Positions 15,597-23,804 of a stretch of 64,000 bases of DNA are shown piece after piece; position 1 is the stretch's first letter; each line of letters opens with the position of its first letter. This DNA comes from an uncultured Christensenellaceae bacterium (lineage in GTDB: Bacteria > Bacillota > Clostridia > Christensenellales > UBA3700). The notes beneath the pieces were generated by a model that was not told the origin of the DNA, made no database searches, and saw only the letters and a list, made by a program, of their open reading frames with translations. Location of the stretch: contig CALWKS010000002.1 of NCBI GenBank assembly GCA_944381325.1, forward strand, positions 1-64,000. The letters are read 5' to 3'. The position numbers and the translations under genes are program-made.

Positions 15597-17012
15597 CTAT
15601 ATTATATTGTTTAAGGCGTTGACGACCTTTTCTTTGGTGTCGGGGATAAAATGCGCGTAAACCTGAAGCGTTACGGTCGAATCGCTGTGCCCCATGTATT
15701 TGGTGACAGTCTGAATCGGTACGTTCTGCGAAAGGAGCAGGCTGCAATATGTATGTCTGAGTCCGTGACAGGTAACGTGTTTCAATCCCCATTGCTCTTC
15801 GAACTTTTTGAGCCATTTCCCAATCACGCCGGATGCGAGAGGTTCTCTGTAAATATTTACGGCGAGATAAAAATCGTCGAGCTGCTTTTCAAAGTCGTCG
15901 AAAGCTATCTCAAACCATTTGTAGTATTTCTTCAGATCTTCTACCAGCGCGTCGGTCAGCGGAATCTCTCTGTTGGAAGTTCTTGTCTTCGGCTCTTTTT
16001 CGTAACTTCCGATATTCCTTGAATACAGTCTGTTCCGTCTGATGTGTATGACTTTCCTTTCGAAATCGACGTCAGACCATCTCAGCCCGTGCATCTCCGC
16101 CGTTCTCACGCCTGTCAGCAGCATCAACTTCAAGACAACTTTCTTATAAATAAACTCATCATCCAAAGCATCAAGCTGTTTTACAAACTCCTTTGCCTCT
16201 GCAAACGAGAACACCTCCTTTTCAGGTACCGCACGGAGCGAAACGTTGTTGCTCCCTATTCCGATTTTTGTCGAACAGACGGGATTCTTTTCTATCCATT
16301 CGTAACGAACAGCTTCGTTGAACAGAGTGCGTAATACTCTGCGATAGCCCTTTACCGTTTCGGGAGAATACCTTTTCACGTTGTCGACCATTTCAAAGTA
16401 TTTGTCTCTGTTCAATTTGCAGTATTCGCAAATACTCTCGACCATCTTGATACCGATATGCGCGCCTTTTCTTCTGAGATTGTAAGAGGTGCTTCTAGGA
16501 ATGATCTTTTTCTCTGCCAATTCGCGCAGACTGACCGACGGCGGAAAGTCTTTTTTCAGGCGAAACTGTATTCCGTTATGCTGATAAAGCGAAAACGAAT
16601 TGAGAAACAGCTGCACGTCGCGCACTCTGATTTCGGATATCGGCTTATCTATAAGATAATGATCTTTAAGAAAAGCCGTAAACCGCTTTTCGACCTCGCA
16701 TACATGCTCGTAATAATTCACGGAGTGGTTTAATCTCACGGTTTCCTTCCACTCTTTCATAAGCTCCGAAAACGTCAGAACGCCCGTATGCAATTCTGAT
16801 TCTGCGTTTTGATAAGCTAAGTTCAGGTCGCGCTCCAACTCTAACGCAAGCAACTCTACATGCTTTCTGAATTTGGGTTCGCTGAGATTTTCCGTATTGT
16901 AATATCTCTTGACGTACAGCTTGGATTTGCCGTTGTCAGGATTTTTACAGCTGACCTGAACTTTTGCTACAAGTTCTCCTTTGGCATTTCTGGATATCTG
17001 AAAATATGCCAT
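15597..17012 (-). CDS. Tyrosine integrase with an embedded HTH
   Basis: 471 aa, Tn916/ICE-type integrase. Residues 1-60 are the arm-binding domain (YFQISRNAKGELVAKVQVSC). The core-binding domain follows from ~75. Residues ~135-190 (VSLRELAEKKIIPRSTSYNL then ESICEYCKLNRDKYFEMV) look like an XRE-type HTH inserted into the core-binding domain. The catalytic part has Arg in LLTGVRTAEMHGLRW, HxxR in HGLRHTYCS, His in KYMGHSDSTV and Tyr in LQVYAHF. Its start is preceded by TAGGGG that overlaps the upstream xis stop, so the two are coupled. Confidence 0.85.
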   Translation of the reverse strand: MAYFQISRNAKGELVAKVQVSCKNPDNGKSKLYVKRYYNTENLSEPKFRKHVELLALELERDLNLAYQNAESELHTGVLTFSELMKEWKETVRLNHSVNYYEHVCEVEKRFTAFLKDHYLIDKPISEIRVRDVQLFLNSFSLYQHNGIQFRLKKDFPPSVSLRELAEKKIIPRSTSYNLRRKGAHIGIKMVESICEYCKLNRDKYFEMVDNVKRYSPETVKGYRRVLRTLFNEAVRYEWIEKNPVCSTKIGIGSNNVSLRAVPEKEVFSFAEAKEFVKQLDALDDEFIYKKVVLKLMLLTGVRTAEMHGLRWSDVDFERKVIHIRRNRLYSRNIGSYEKEPKTRTSNREIPLTDALVEDLKKYYKWFEIAFDDFEKQLDDFYLAVNIYREPLASGVIGKWLKKFEEQWGLKHVTCHGLRHTYCSLLLSQNVPIQTVTKYMGHSDSTVTLQVYAHFIPDTKEKVVNALNNII

Positions 17013-17022
17013 TGTCTGTCCC

Positions 17023-17202
17023 CTACTTGATGTCGGAGATGTAGTCCATAAGACTCTGAACGTCTACGAGCAGTTTCGTGCCTGCGTTAAGGCATTTTAT
17101 CTTGCCGTTTTTACACCACATACGGATGGTATGGACGGTAACTGCCGTTTCGGGATCTTCCTTGCGGATCATTTCTTGTGCTTTCTTGATACTTCTTAAC
17201 AT
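17023..17202 (-). CDS. Excisionase (Xis-like), 59 aa
   Basis: A 59-aa frame starting MLRSIKKAQEMIRKEDPET and containing a winged helix-turn-helix (VHTIRMWCKNGKIKCLNAGT, then KLLVDVQSLMDYISDIK). It has a GAGG site nine bases upstream and ends 10 bp before the integrase start. Its KEDPETAVT stretch resembles KQDPETDLT of the 65-aa protein downstream of the integrase, so the two share ancestry. It is probably the directionality factor of the element. Confidence 0.7.
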   Translation of the reverse strand: MLRSIKKAQEMIRKEDPETAVTVHTIRMWCKNGKIKCLNAGTKLLVDVQSLMDYISDIK

Positions 17203-17494
17203 TTTCTTTTACCTCACTTTGTTTTTTTAGTAAACAGCATTCTTTATCAAAACCGATGACAAGTTCTGTGCTGTTTCCGATGCCGATTATACCCAAGTAT
17301 CTTTCGTTTTGGGAGTACCCGGCAAAAGCCTGTCAAGCAACCTATGCGTATATAAACCGCAACATTTCACAACTACGGAGGAACTGAATAACAACCAAAC
17401 CGTCGGATGATTTTCATAGCCGTTTTCTCCTTGTATTATTTTGTCTTTCGACAGCAGGAGAAAATCGAAAAAATGCTCCGCAGTCAAGGACAAA

Positions 17495-17553
17495 GGAGAA
17501 AATATTGATTAAAAATAAATAATAAATATAGTATCAATATCAATAATTTCTCC
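17495..17553. repeat. Inverted repeat in the control region
   Basis: GGAGAAAATATTGAT (17495-17509) and ATCAATAATTTCTCC (17539-17553) form 15-bp arms with one mismatch and a 29-bp AT-rich spacer. It lies between the leftward xis/int genes and the rightward SOS promoter. Candidate repressor or integrase binding sites. Apart from this and the promoter, I see no gene in 17203-17814. Confidence 0.45.
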
Positions 17554-17622
17554 CCTTTACGGCGGAGAATTTTTTCGATAACCGCAGAAAAAAGAAAGAC
17601 AAATAAAACTTTGATTAATCCA

Positions 17623-17651
17623 TTGACACGAACATATGTTCGTATTATAAT
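17623..17651 (+). promoter_or_regulatory. SOS-controlled promoter with LexA box
   Basis: TTGACA (17623-17628), a 17-bp spacer and TATAAT (17646-17651) form a perfect sigma-A promoter. The spacer starts with CGAACATATGTTCG (17629-17642), a perfect palindrome matching the Gram-positive LexA/DinR consensus (CGAAC-N4-GTTCG). LexA bound there would block the polymerase; DNA damage would relieve it. It reads into the plus-strand module. Confidence 0.85.
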
Positions 17652-17814
17652 TGAACTATGCTAAGAAAAAGCAATGTTTTTCTGACGAAAACTGCGATTT
17701 TTTTATTCCGTAAGCGGACTCGTAAGATTTCTGTGGTACAGGACTCTCTCCCCTTGCCGATACAGTGCTTAAATACGCCGAGATCCGTTTCATTGAGAGA
17801 AAGGAGGTGTGTTT

Positions 17815-17988
17815 ATGGGACTGAACATAAACCCCGTACAGCTTTACTGCCCCAACTGCGGTTGTAAGCTGACCGGATTCAGGCGGGACGACGGCGCGCT
17901 GAAAATTCAATGCACCAGGTGCAAAGCAAATATTTTCAGCAAGCAGAAGTCCAAAAGAGAAATCAACCTGAAAATATCTTCAAACTGA
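17815..17988 (+). CDS. Zinc-ribbon protein, 57 aa
   Basis: A 57-aa frame with an AAAGGAGG site. Two CxxC knuckles (YCPNCGCK and QCTRCKAN) about 20 residues apart form a zinc ribbon, followed by a lysine-rich tail. It resembles small phage Com-type regulators. It is the first gene after the SOS promoter, so it is probably a nucleic-acid-binding regulator of the element. Role inferred. Confidence 0.65.
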   Translation: MGLNINPVQLYCPNCGCKLTGFRRDDGALKIQCTRCKANIFSKQKSKREINLKISSN

Positions 17989-18120
17989 CAATTCAATATC
18001 TGCGTTTGCCTGCCCTTGTGCGGGTCGGTGCTGAAATAGTGCATCAGGGTAAATCCCGCAAAGAAGCAAGCGTAAATGTTCGTAAAGCATAACCTGCCAA
18101 AGCGAGAAACACAACTCGGC

Positions 18121-18161
18121 GAACAGTAAAACCGTTAAAGGTTTACTGCTCGTCTTTTTTT
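18121..18161 (+). terminator. Rho-independent terminator / attenuator 1
   Basis: A stem of about 12 bp (GAACAGTAAAACC / GGTTTACTGCTC, small bulge and one mismatch) followed by TCTTTTTTTAT lies 130 bp after the zinc-ribbon gene. It would end or attenuate the SOS transcript before the sigma-like gene. Confidence 0.75.
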
Positions 18162-18172
18162 ATACCTTGCAG

Positions 18173-18206
18173 CCCGATAACGGTTAAAACCGCTGTCGGG
18201 TTTTCT
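18173..18206 (+). terminator. Second terminator-like hairpin
   Basis: CCCGA...TCGGG with an inner CGGTT/AACCG stem and a following TTTTCTTT stretch lies just 11 nt after the first terminator. Two terminators in tandem ahead of 18288 suggest that downstream expression needs antitermination or another promoter. Confidence 0.55.
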
Positions 18207-18287
18207 TTCGTTTGCGATGAACACTTTCCCGACGGCTTATCCGATAAGTCGCCCGCCCCCAATGGGCTCAAGGGGAAAGGAAAAGCA

Positions 18288-18713
18288 ATGGCAACGATAA
18301 AGTATCCGATCAACGGCAAATACATCGACGTCGAAGTAACGCAGGAATTCGCTCGAGCGTTTATGCAACTGAAAGAGGAAGAAAAGAATAACGAACGAAG
18401 AGAAACAAGACGTCATCTTTCTCTCGAAGCTCTGACAGAAGAAGGTTTTCAGGTTGAAGATCCGAAAGCAGATATTGAAGATCAATTATATAAAAAACTT
18501 GAAAACAAGGCTCTTTTCTCTGCAATAAAAAGTTTAGATCCAAATCAGAAATGGTTGATCGAACAAGTGTTTTTTCTCAACCGTACTCAGAAAGATATTG
18601 CGAAAGAACTTGGTGTTTGCAAACAAGCAGTAAACAACCAAATTTTGAGAATTTTGAAAAAATTAAAAAAATTTTTCCAAAAAACCGTGGACTTTTGCGT
18701 TTTTCGTGGCTAA
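18288..18713 (+). CDS. Sigma-70-like regulator
   Basis: 141 aa. The C-terminal third carries a sigma region 4 helix-turn-helix (LDPNQKWLIEQVFFLNRTQK followed by DIAKELGVCKQAVNNQILRI). The N-terminal part (KYPINGKYIDVEVTQEFARA) is typical of sigma-like proteins of Clostridial mobile elements. It has an AAAGGAAAAG site. Probably activates the downstream genes of the element. Confidence 0.75.
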   Translation: MATIKYPINGKYIDVEVTQEFARAFMQLKEEEKNNERRETRRHLSLEALTEEGFQVEDPKADIEDQLYKKLENKALFSAIKSLDPNQKWLIEQVFFLNRTQKDIAKELGVCKQAVNNQILRILKKLKKFFQKTVDFCVFRG

Positions 18714-18731
18714 TAAGTGAGGGGGTTAAAC

Positions 18732-19055
18732 ATGGCAGACAAAAAGATAACATCAGAAGCTGTAAGAAACGACCTTAAAGACATCAGATATTATTACGCA
18801 AGAAAAGAAGTTTTCGAGTATGCGCTCAAGTTTAATATCGAAAACAAAGTCTTGAGAAAAATAAATATCTACAACAAAGCAATCAGAGAGGCTGACCCGA
18901 TGCTGTTCGATTTCTACGTATCGGTATACGTCAAAGGCTATACCCTTGCGTCGTATTCGGAGATATGCAACTACTCTTACGAATACGTCCGAAGAGTCAA
19001 CGGCAAAGTGATCGACTTCTTGAGAAATAAATTACAGGAGGCAAAATATGAATAA
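18732..19055 (+). CDS. Small helical protein of mobile elements
   Basis: 107 aa from the ATG at 18732, preceded by GAGGGGG; an in-frame GTG at 18717 overlaps that site. Helical, with a C-terminal region resembling an HTH (YTLASYSEICNYSYEYVRRV). It follows the sigma-like gene by 18 bp. Possibly a second regulator; function unknown. Confidence 0.55.
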   Translation: MADKKITSEAVRNDLKDIRYYYARKEVFEYALKFNIENKVLRKINIYNKAIREADPMLFDFYVSVYVKGYTLASYSEICNYSYEYVRRVNGKVIDFLRNKLQEAKYE

Positions 19056-19296
19056 CGCAAATCCCGATTTCATGCAAAGCGCAACCAATGTGTACAGGAC
19101 GAAAAACTTTATCGTCAAACAGACTATCGGCATTCAGTACGGAGTTAAAAGCGACAATCTTATGTTCAGCGACGACACCTATTATGCGAGAACGCCTGAA
19201 AGAGACGCTCAGTATATGTCCTTGTTCGCAGGTAAGCACAACCCTAACGGAAGACGCATCGCAACCGCGATGAATTCAAGAAAGTACATCGATTAA
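19048..19296 (+). CDS. Hypothetical protein
   Basis: 82 aa (NPDFMQSATNVYRTKNFIVK ...). It overlaps the previous gene by eight bases and has an AGGAGG site. No recognised motif, signal or TM segment. The following 282 bp (19297-19578) contain only a very short frame without a ribosome site and no clear gene. Confidence 0.45.
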   Translation: MNNANPDFMQSATNVYRTKNFIVKQTIGIQYGVKSDNLMFSDDTYYARTPERDAQYMSLFAGKHNPNGRRIATAMNSRKYID

Positions 19297-19578
19297 CCGT
19301 ATGGACTCAAAAAGGATGTACAGACCGAAGGCATACGAAGAGATAAAAAAGTTCGGTACTCTCCTTCAAAGTTCATACCCTTAATAAATCGCAGCCCGTC
19401 TGCGGATAAACACGGCTCTAAGGCTGATAAAGAGGCGTAAGCTGTGTCTTGCAAGATAAGAGCGGCCGCTCACACTAAGACACGCAAGAAAAAACAAAGC
19501 CTGATAAAGTCGTGCCCACAACTTAATATGCGCTTTATTACAAACACGGGCGCAAAAAAAATACAGGAGGTTAAACAA

Positions 19579-19803
19579 ATGGCAGGAAGTTTTATTCGCC
19601 GTTGGATGGTCCCTCACAAGAGGGCAAAACGTTACGCCGAAGAGCGTAAAGCAAAGGTACATCAGCGCGGACCTAAAGAAGGAAAAGAGCTGACGGACTA
19701 CGAAGCCGGTATCCGTTCGGGATATCTGCAGTGTCAGACCGACCACGCCGGCATTTACAAATACAAAAAGGCTAAGGAAGCCGAAAAATCAAATAAGAAA
19801 TAA
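19579..19803 (+). CDS. Basic small protein
   Basis: 74 aa starting at the ATG at 19579 with CAGGAGG. It is very basic (RRWMVPHKRAKRYAEERKAK and a Lys-rich C-terminus), so probably nucleic-acid binding. A longer in-frame extension upstream has no ribosome site. It sits 14 bp before the next gene. Confidence 0.55.
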   Translation: MAGSFIRRWMVPHKRAKRYAEERKAKVHQRGPKEGKELTDYEAGIRSGYLQCQTDHAGIYKYKKAKEAEKSNKK

Positions 19804-19817
19804 CGGAGGAACACACT

Positions 19818-20162
19818 ATGAGCAATATCAAAGTAAAAGTCGAACGCGCGGCTTATGAAAGGAACGACAAATCCTATTTCGCGTATTTTATCAGAGGCAA
19901 CATCAGAGGCAGAGACATAAGAGTGCTGATCGTACCGCCCGACAACGGCGGATACAGAGTCCTCGACATCGTTTTCGACGAAGACATGGAAGCGGATTTT
20001 GTCGTCAGACCTTTTGAAATCAAAGACGAGGCGACAGGCAGGATCATACGCGGCAACAGTTACGCCGTACAAAGTACGGACGAAGACGGCAAAGTTTACG
20101 AATGCGCCGTAAAGCCTTACCGCAAATCCGACAAAGCGCTGCTCGACATGCTGCTCGGGTAA
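19818..20162 (+). CDS. Small beta-rich protein, possible ssDNA-binding protein
   Basis: 114 aa, predicted mostly beta (FAYFIRGNIRGRDIRVLIVP, YRVLDIVFDEDMEADFVVR, YAVQSTDEDGKVYECAVK). Size, charge distribution and position ahead of the structural-like membrane proteins would suit an OB-like ssDNA-binding protein of the kind filamentous phages use to coat their genome. This is inference; no motif proves it. Confidence 0.45.
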   Translation: MSNIKVKVERAAYERNDKSYFAYFIRGNIRGRDIRVLIVPPDNGGYRVLDIVFDEDMEADFVVRPFEIKDEATGRIIRGNSYAVQSTDEDGKVYECAVKPYRKSDKALLDMLLG

Positions 20163-20235
20163 ACTGCGCAAAATCTACATCGGGCGGCTTGCATATTAAA
20201 GGTGCTTGCCGCCTTTTTTCAAAGGAGGTACAAAC

Positions 20236-21360
20236 ATGAAAAACGAACTTCAGAAACACAAGACGGCAGATACCGTGAAATGGATCGCGGTATTCATTGC
20301 CATTATAGTGCTGACGGCGGGAATGCTCGCCGCTCTCACCAACGGGTTCACAGATTTCAATCAGTACGGCTGGCTTGACGAAAGAGAAGAAAGCAAGCAA
20401 GAGCCGACAGACGTTACGGACGGCGACGGGGATAAACTCATCAGCGGCAAAGTTTACGATATGCCGTCTGCGATGATATTCAGAAATGCTACTTCTCTTT
20501 CCATGTCCGCAAGCGGCGGTATAACGGTTAATGCAACCGTAAAGCCTGATTCGGCAGTGAACAAAAATGTCGATTGGACGGTATCTTGGCAGAACCCCGA
20601 AAGCGAATTCGCTACGGGCAAAACCGCAACCGATTATGTTACGGCACAACCATCTTCGGACGGAAGCACGACCGCTGTAATATCCTGTCTTGCGCCTTTC
20701 GGAGAGCAGATAAAGGTTTCCGTAATATCGAGGGCTAATCCCGGCGCATATGCAGTGATGACTGTCGACTACGAAAAGAAAGTCAGCGGAATTTCAGCTA
20801 TTGCTACAAACGAAGACTACTCTTTCGGCGGTACGACGCTTAAGCTCGACGATTCTTCAGGCTGGAGCAACAGCGACAAAAATTATTCCGACTACTGGGA
20901 TCTTACTTATACCTACTCCGAAGGTACTCTCGATCCTGCAAGCGTTACAAAGGTCGAGTATTACGTCAAATCTTCGGACGAACTTTCTCAGACTGTAAGT
21001 TCTGCAAAAACCGAGTACGTCCAAATGACCGACAACAGAAGCGATATGCTCGAAAAAGCGCTCGGCATTACGTTGTTCACTGAAAAAGTCGACAAGACTA
21101 AAGACCCCGTATATCAGGTCGGCGAAGGCGGCATCAAAATACCTGTGTGGCCGAAGATAACGGCGTTCAATTCCGCAACATGGAACAACGTGGTAAGCGC
21201 GCTTAACGGACTTTCGGGATATGCGTTCGATCTGAAAATCGTAACGACCAACAGTAAGGGCGAAACCGAGGAAACCATCTTGCAGATATCCGTAGACAAA
21301 AGCACTATCGGAGCGCAGGCAAACAGCATCGAGCTCGACAACAAAAGTCTGATATTCTGA
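20236..21360 (+). CDS. Membrane-anchored secreted protein A
   Basis: 374 aa from the ATG at 20236, with AAAGGAGG. One N-terminal TM helix (KWIAVFIAIIVLTAGMLAAL) is followed by TNGFTDFNQY and a large extracellular, Ser/Thr/Asp-rich beta domain with Ig-like character (ITVNATVKPDSAVNKNVDWT). It shares the TM-TNGFT junction with the next protein, so the two are paralogues at the N-terminus. Possibly a minor virion or adsorption protein of the element. No database family recognised. Confidence 0.5.
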   Translation: MKNELQKHKTADTVKWIAVFIAIIVLTAGMLAALTNGFTDFNQYGWLDEREESKQEPTDVTDGDGDKLISGKVYDMPSAMIFRNATSLSMSASGGITVNATVKPDSAVNKNVDWTVSWQNPESEFATGKTATDYVTAQPSSDGSTTAVISCLAPFGEQIKVSVISRANPGAYAVMTVDYEKKVSGISAIATNEDYSFGGTTLKLDDSSGWSNSDKNYSDYWDLTYTYSEGTLDPASVTKVEYYVKSSDELSQTVSSAKTEYVQMTDNRSDMLEKALGITLFTEKVDKTKDPVYQVGEGGIKIPVWPKITAFNSATWNNVVSALNGLSGYAFDLKIVTTNSKGETEETILQISVDKSTIGAQANSIELDNKSLIF

Positions 21361-21370
21361 GAGGCTGCCT

Positions 21371-22276
21371 ATGAACGCAAAGAGAAATATGGCATCGACC
21401 GTTGGTAAAGTTATAACCTATATTCTCCTGATACTCGCTGTTGCGGGTATCGTGGGGTTCTTTGCGTTCTTTACTAACGGTTTCACAGAGGAATTCAAAT
21501 CCTTCTATATCGAGCAGGACGGCAAGCCCGTACTAAATACGAACACGTCTACCAACATGGACTTCGGCAAGACTTACAGCTTTAACGTAAAGTACGTTTT
21601 CGATGATTTGACAGACATCAAAAGCAAAGGCTATTTTGTAAAAATAGTGCCCAATACGAACACGGATACGGATTTTTTGTTTACGGCAGACGGAGATGAA
21701 ATTGCGTTTTCTTCGATAAAGGAGCTGACATCTGCTTTTACAATAAACAGACAGACCGACAGCTTCACCGTAACCATTCCCGAAAAGTTTTCAATGGCAG
21801 ACGTTCTCGGAAAGATCTATAAGGACTGCGAAATTATTCTGCCCGAAGACTTCGACGAATCGGCTTATTGGTACAGACTGGAGGTATCTTCCTACAACGG
21901 AGAAATAACGTACAATATCAGATTCCGACTGTGCGCTGACGTTCAAAGCATCGAGCTGGACTTTTCGCAGATCATCTTCCCTTCCGGCACAACTGTTAAC
22001 GCTCCGAACGAAGATGTCATTTTAAGCGAAGAAGCCGTACAGTTCAGACAGTACGTTGAAGGTGCGTGCAAAGCTGATTTCAACGGAGCCGTTACTCTTC
22101 TCTCAAGAGCCGACGCCGAATATGAAAAACTGTCTGAGGAAGAAAAAGGCTTGCTGTATGTGGCGAGCGCGTACAAGGCAAAGGAGTATCTCGGAAATAG
22201 TCTGAAAAGCGGTCAGATAACCACAGAAGCGCGTGAACAGGCACTTGCTTATCTTAGCGAATACAAGGAGGAATGA
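21371..22276 (+). CDS. Membrane-anchored secreted protein B
   Basis: 301 aa. An N-terminal TM helix (VITYILLILAVAGIVGFFAF) is followed by FTNGFTEEFKSFY and an extracellular domain of ~250 residues; the last ~70 residues are helical (GACKADFNGAVTLLSRADAE). Its stop overlaps a start codon at 22273. The N-terminus is related to protein A. Role unknown; structural or secretory in the inovirus-like reading. Confidence 0.5.
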   Translation: MNAKRNMASTVGKVITYILLILAVAGIVGFFAFFTNGFTEEFKSFYIEQDGKPVLNTNTSTNMDFGKTYSFNVKYVFDDLTDIKSKGYFVKIVPNTNTDTDFLFTADGDEIAFSSIKELTSAFTINRQTDSFTVTIPEKFSMADVLGKIYKDCEIILPEDFDESAYWYRLEVSSYNGEITYNIRFRLCADVQSIELDFSQIIFPSGTTVNAPNEDVILSEEAVQFRQYVEGACKADFNGAVTLLSRADAEYEKLSEEEKGLLYVASAYKAKEYLGNSLKSGQITTEAREQALAYLSEYKEE

Positions 22277-22278
22277 CT

Positions 22279-23661
22279 ATGACAGTTATACATAAGAACT
22301 GTGCGATAGGCGTTATCTTAACGCTTGTTTGCCTTGTGCTGGCATTTCTCCTGCTTCCTTGTCCCGTATATGCTGAAAGCGTAAACAGCGGATACAGCAG
22401 CGTGCTCGACGACCTAAAAAGCGACCCGAACTTTGACGAAAGCCTTTATCCTGTCAACGAAACGGATTACAGTCTGCAAGTCGTACAGATAGCAGAAAGT
22501 AAAGACGGAGAACTTCTCGTCTACGTCTACCAGCCGAGCAACGGAACGAAAGACTATACGGCATCGTCCGTCAATATCTCTACTGCCATAAACGATAGTT
22601 TGTACTATAAAAACTATAAGCTGGAACTTCAAAGCAGAGAGGGAGCGTTCTGCAAATACCTTGTAAAAGATTTCGAGCTGAAGCCTGACGCTATGAGGTA
22701 TTATGACATATCGGCGATATTCCGTCCGTATGACGAAACGACAGATAAAGGCTTGCCTGTCGACAACGAAAACGACTTAAACGAAGTATCCTTCAAAGTC
22801 GCAAAACTGTTTACCGCAGTAACCGTTGACGGCAAAGTGTCTTACTCGTGCATCGAAACCAAAGTGATAGAGGTCATGGACAAGTACGTCGGTCATCTCA
22901 GATACTCCAACGGCTTCTCTCTGTGCCCTTCATCGTGTCTTGCGTATTTTGTCGCGTTCGATACAAACTTGCCTATCGACAATCTGTACGAGGCAGACAT
23001 CTACTTCGTAACGCAAAATTACAGGTATTACCACCGCACTCCGAATTGGGCGCAGTTTGATCCCGGAGAGGACACTATGACGTACGAAGATGCGGTCGAG
23101 CACGAATTAACGCTCGCTTACGATACAGTAGTCGAACACGAAGGAGGCGGACTGTTTGCTAAAAAATACAGTTGGAAACGAATCGAAAGCGTTGACGAGT
23201 TTGTCAAAAACGAAGAGCTTACTGACGAAGGACTCAAAGACCTTGAAAATAAGAGTTGGGTTCTGCGCTTTTACGAAGCAGATTACTCATTCGTACAAGG
23301 CTCTAATTCGTTCACGGAACAGTCTACCAAAGTAAACGACGTTACCATCCTTCGCCTGAAATTCGAGACGGACGGAGTCGTGTACAATCTCGGAGTCGTA
23401 GACAACAAGCAGTCTCCGGCTCAGGAACAGCAACCCGACAACGAAAACACAAATGAGTGGGAGTTTCCGTCTTTCTGCGATAAGGATTGGGAAAAGATCC
23501 TCGGAACTGTTCTTCTGATGATAGGCATTATCCTGATCGTCATTATGCTCGCTCCCCTTCTTCCCGTTCTTATAAGACTCGTTATATGGCTTATCACTCT
23601 GCCTTTCAGACTTATAGGAGCAATGGTAAAATCGCTGAAAAACATAAGGAGGAATAATTGA
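22279..23661 (+). CDS. Secreted protein with C-terminal membrane anchor
   Basis: 460 aa from the ATG at 22279; spacing to AAGGAGG makes this better than the ATG at 22273 that overlaps the upstream stop. A Sec signal (LTLVCLVLAFLLLPCPVYAES) precedes a ~390-residue extracellular region. The C-terminus is one long hydrophobic stretch (ILGTVLLMIGIILIVIMLAP and LIRLVIWLITLPFRL) with a basic end. Signal peptide, large ectodomain and C-terminal anchor match the architecture of filamentous-phage adsorption proteins (pIII-like), but no sequence family was recognised. Confidence 0.5.
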   Translation: MTVIHKNCAIGVILTLVCLVLAFLLLPCPVYAESVNSGYSSVLDDLKSDPNFDESLYPVNETDYSLQVVQIAESKDGELLVYVYQPSNGTKDYTASSVNISTAINDSLYYKNYKLELQSREGAFCKYLVKDFELKPDAMRYYDISAIFRPYDETTDKGLPVDNENDLNEVSFKVAKLFTAVTVDGKVSYSCIETKVIEVMDKYVGHLRYSNGFSLCPSSCLAYFVAFDTNLPIDNLYEADIYFVTQNYRYYHRTPNWAQFDPGEDTMTYEDAVEHELTLAYDTVVEHEGGGLFAKKYSWKRIESVDEFVKNEELTDEGLKDLENKSWVLRFYEADYSFVQGSNSFTEQSTKVNDVTILRLKFETDGVVYNLGVVDNKQSPAQEQQPDNENTNEWEFPSFCDKDWEKILGTVLLMIGIILIVIMLAPLLPVLIRLVIWLITLPFRLIGAMVKSLKNIRRNN

Positions 23662-23804
23662 AAACGGTAAAAAGAATTGTTGCGATTGTTCTTGTTATCG
23701 TTACGGCAGTAGCGGTCGGCTACCTCGTCTTTACAGGTAACCGACTGACTGTCGGTTCGGAACATACAACCGCTTATCTTTCAGAGAGGTGTTTATATGG
23801 ATAA
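23658..23804 (+). CDS. 48-aa single-TM peptide, candidate coat protein
   Basis: A TTG start overlapping the previous stop (TTGA), with AGGAGG six bases upstream. The peptide has a basic N-terminus (KTVKR), one TM helix (IVAIVLVIVTAVAVGYLVF) and a short polar tail. The end overlaps the ATPase start by eight bases, which suggests translational coupling. Size and topology are within the range of filamentous-phage coat or minor virion proteins; it could also be a small membrane regulator. Confidence 0.55.
   Translation: MKTVKRIVAIVLVIVTAVAVGYLVFTGNRLTVGSEHTTAYLSERCLYG

Noticed and set aside
17111..17493. Two minus-strand frames of 61 and 68 aa
   Set aside because: One overlaps the real 59-aa excisionase in another frame; the other has a TTG start without ribosome site and no recognisable domain.
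19301..19384. 27-aa frame between small genes
   Set aside because: No ribosome site and too short to support.
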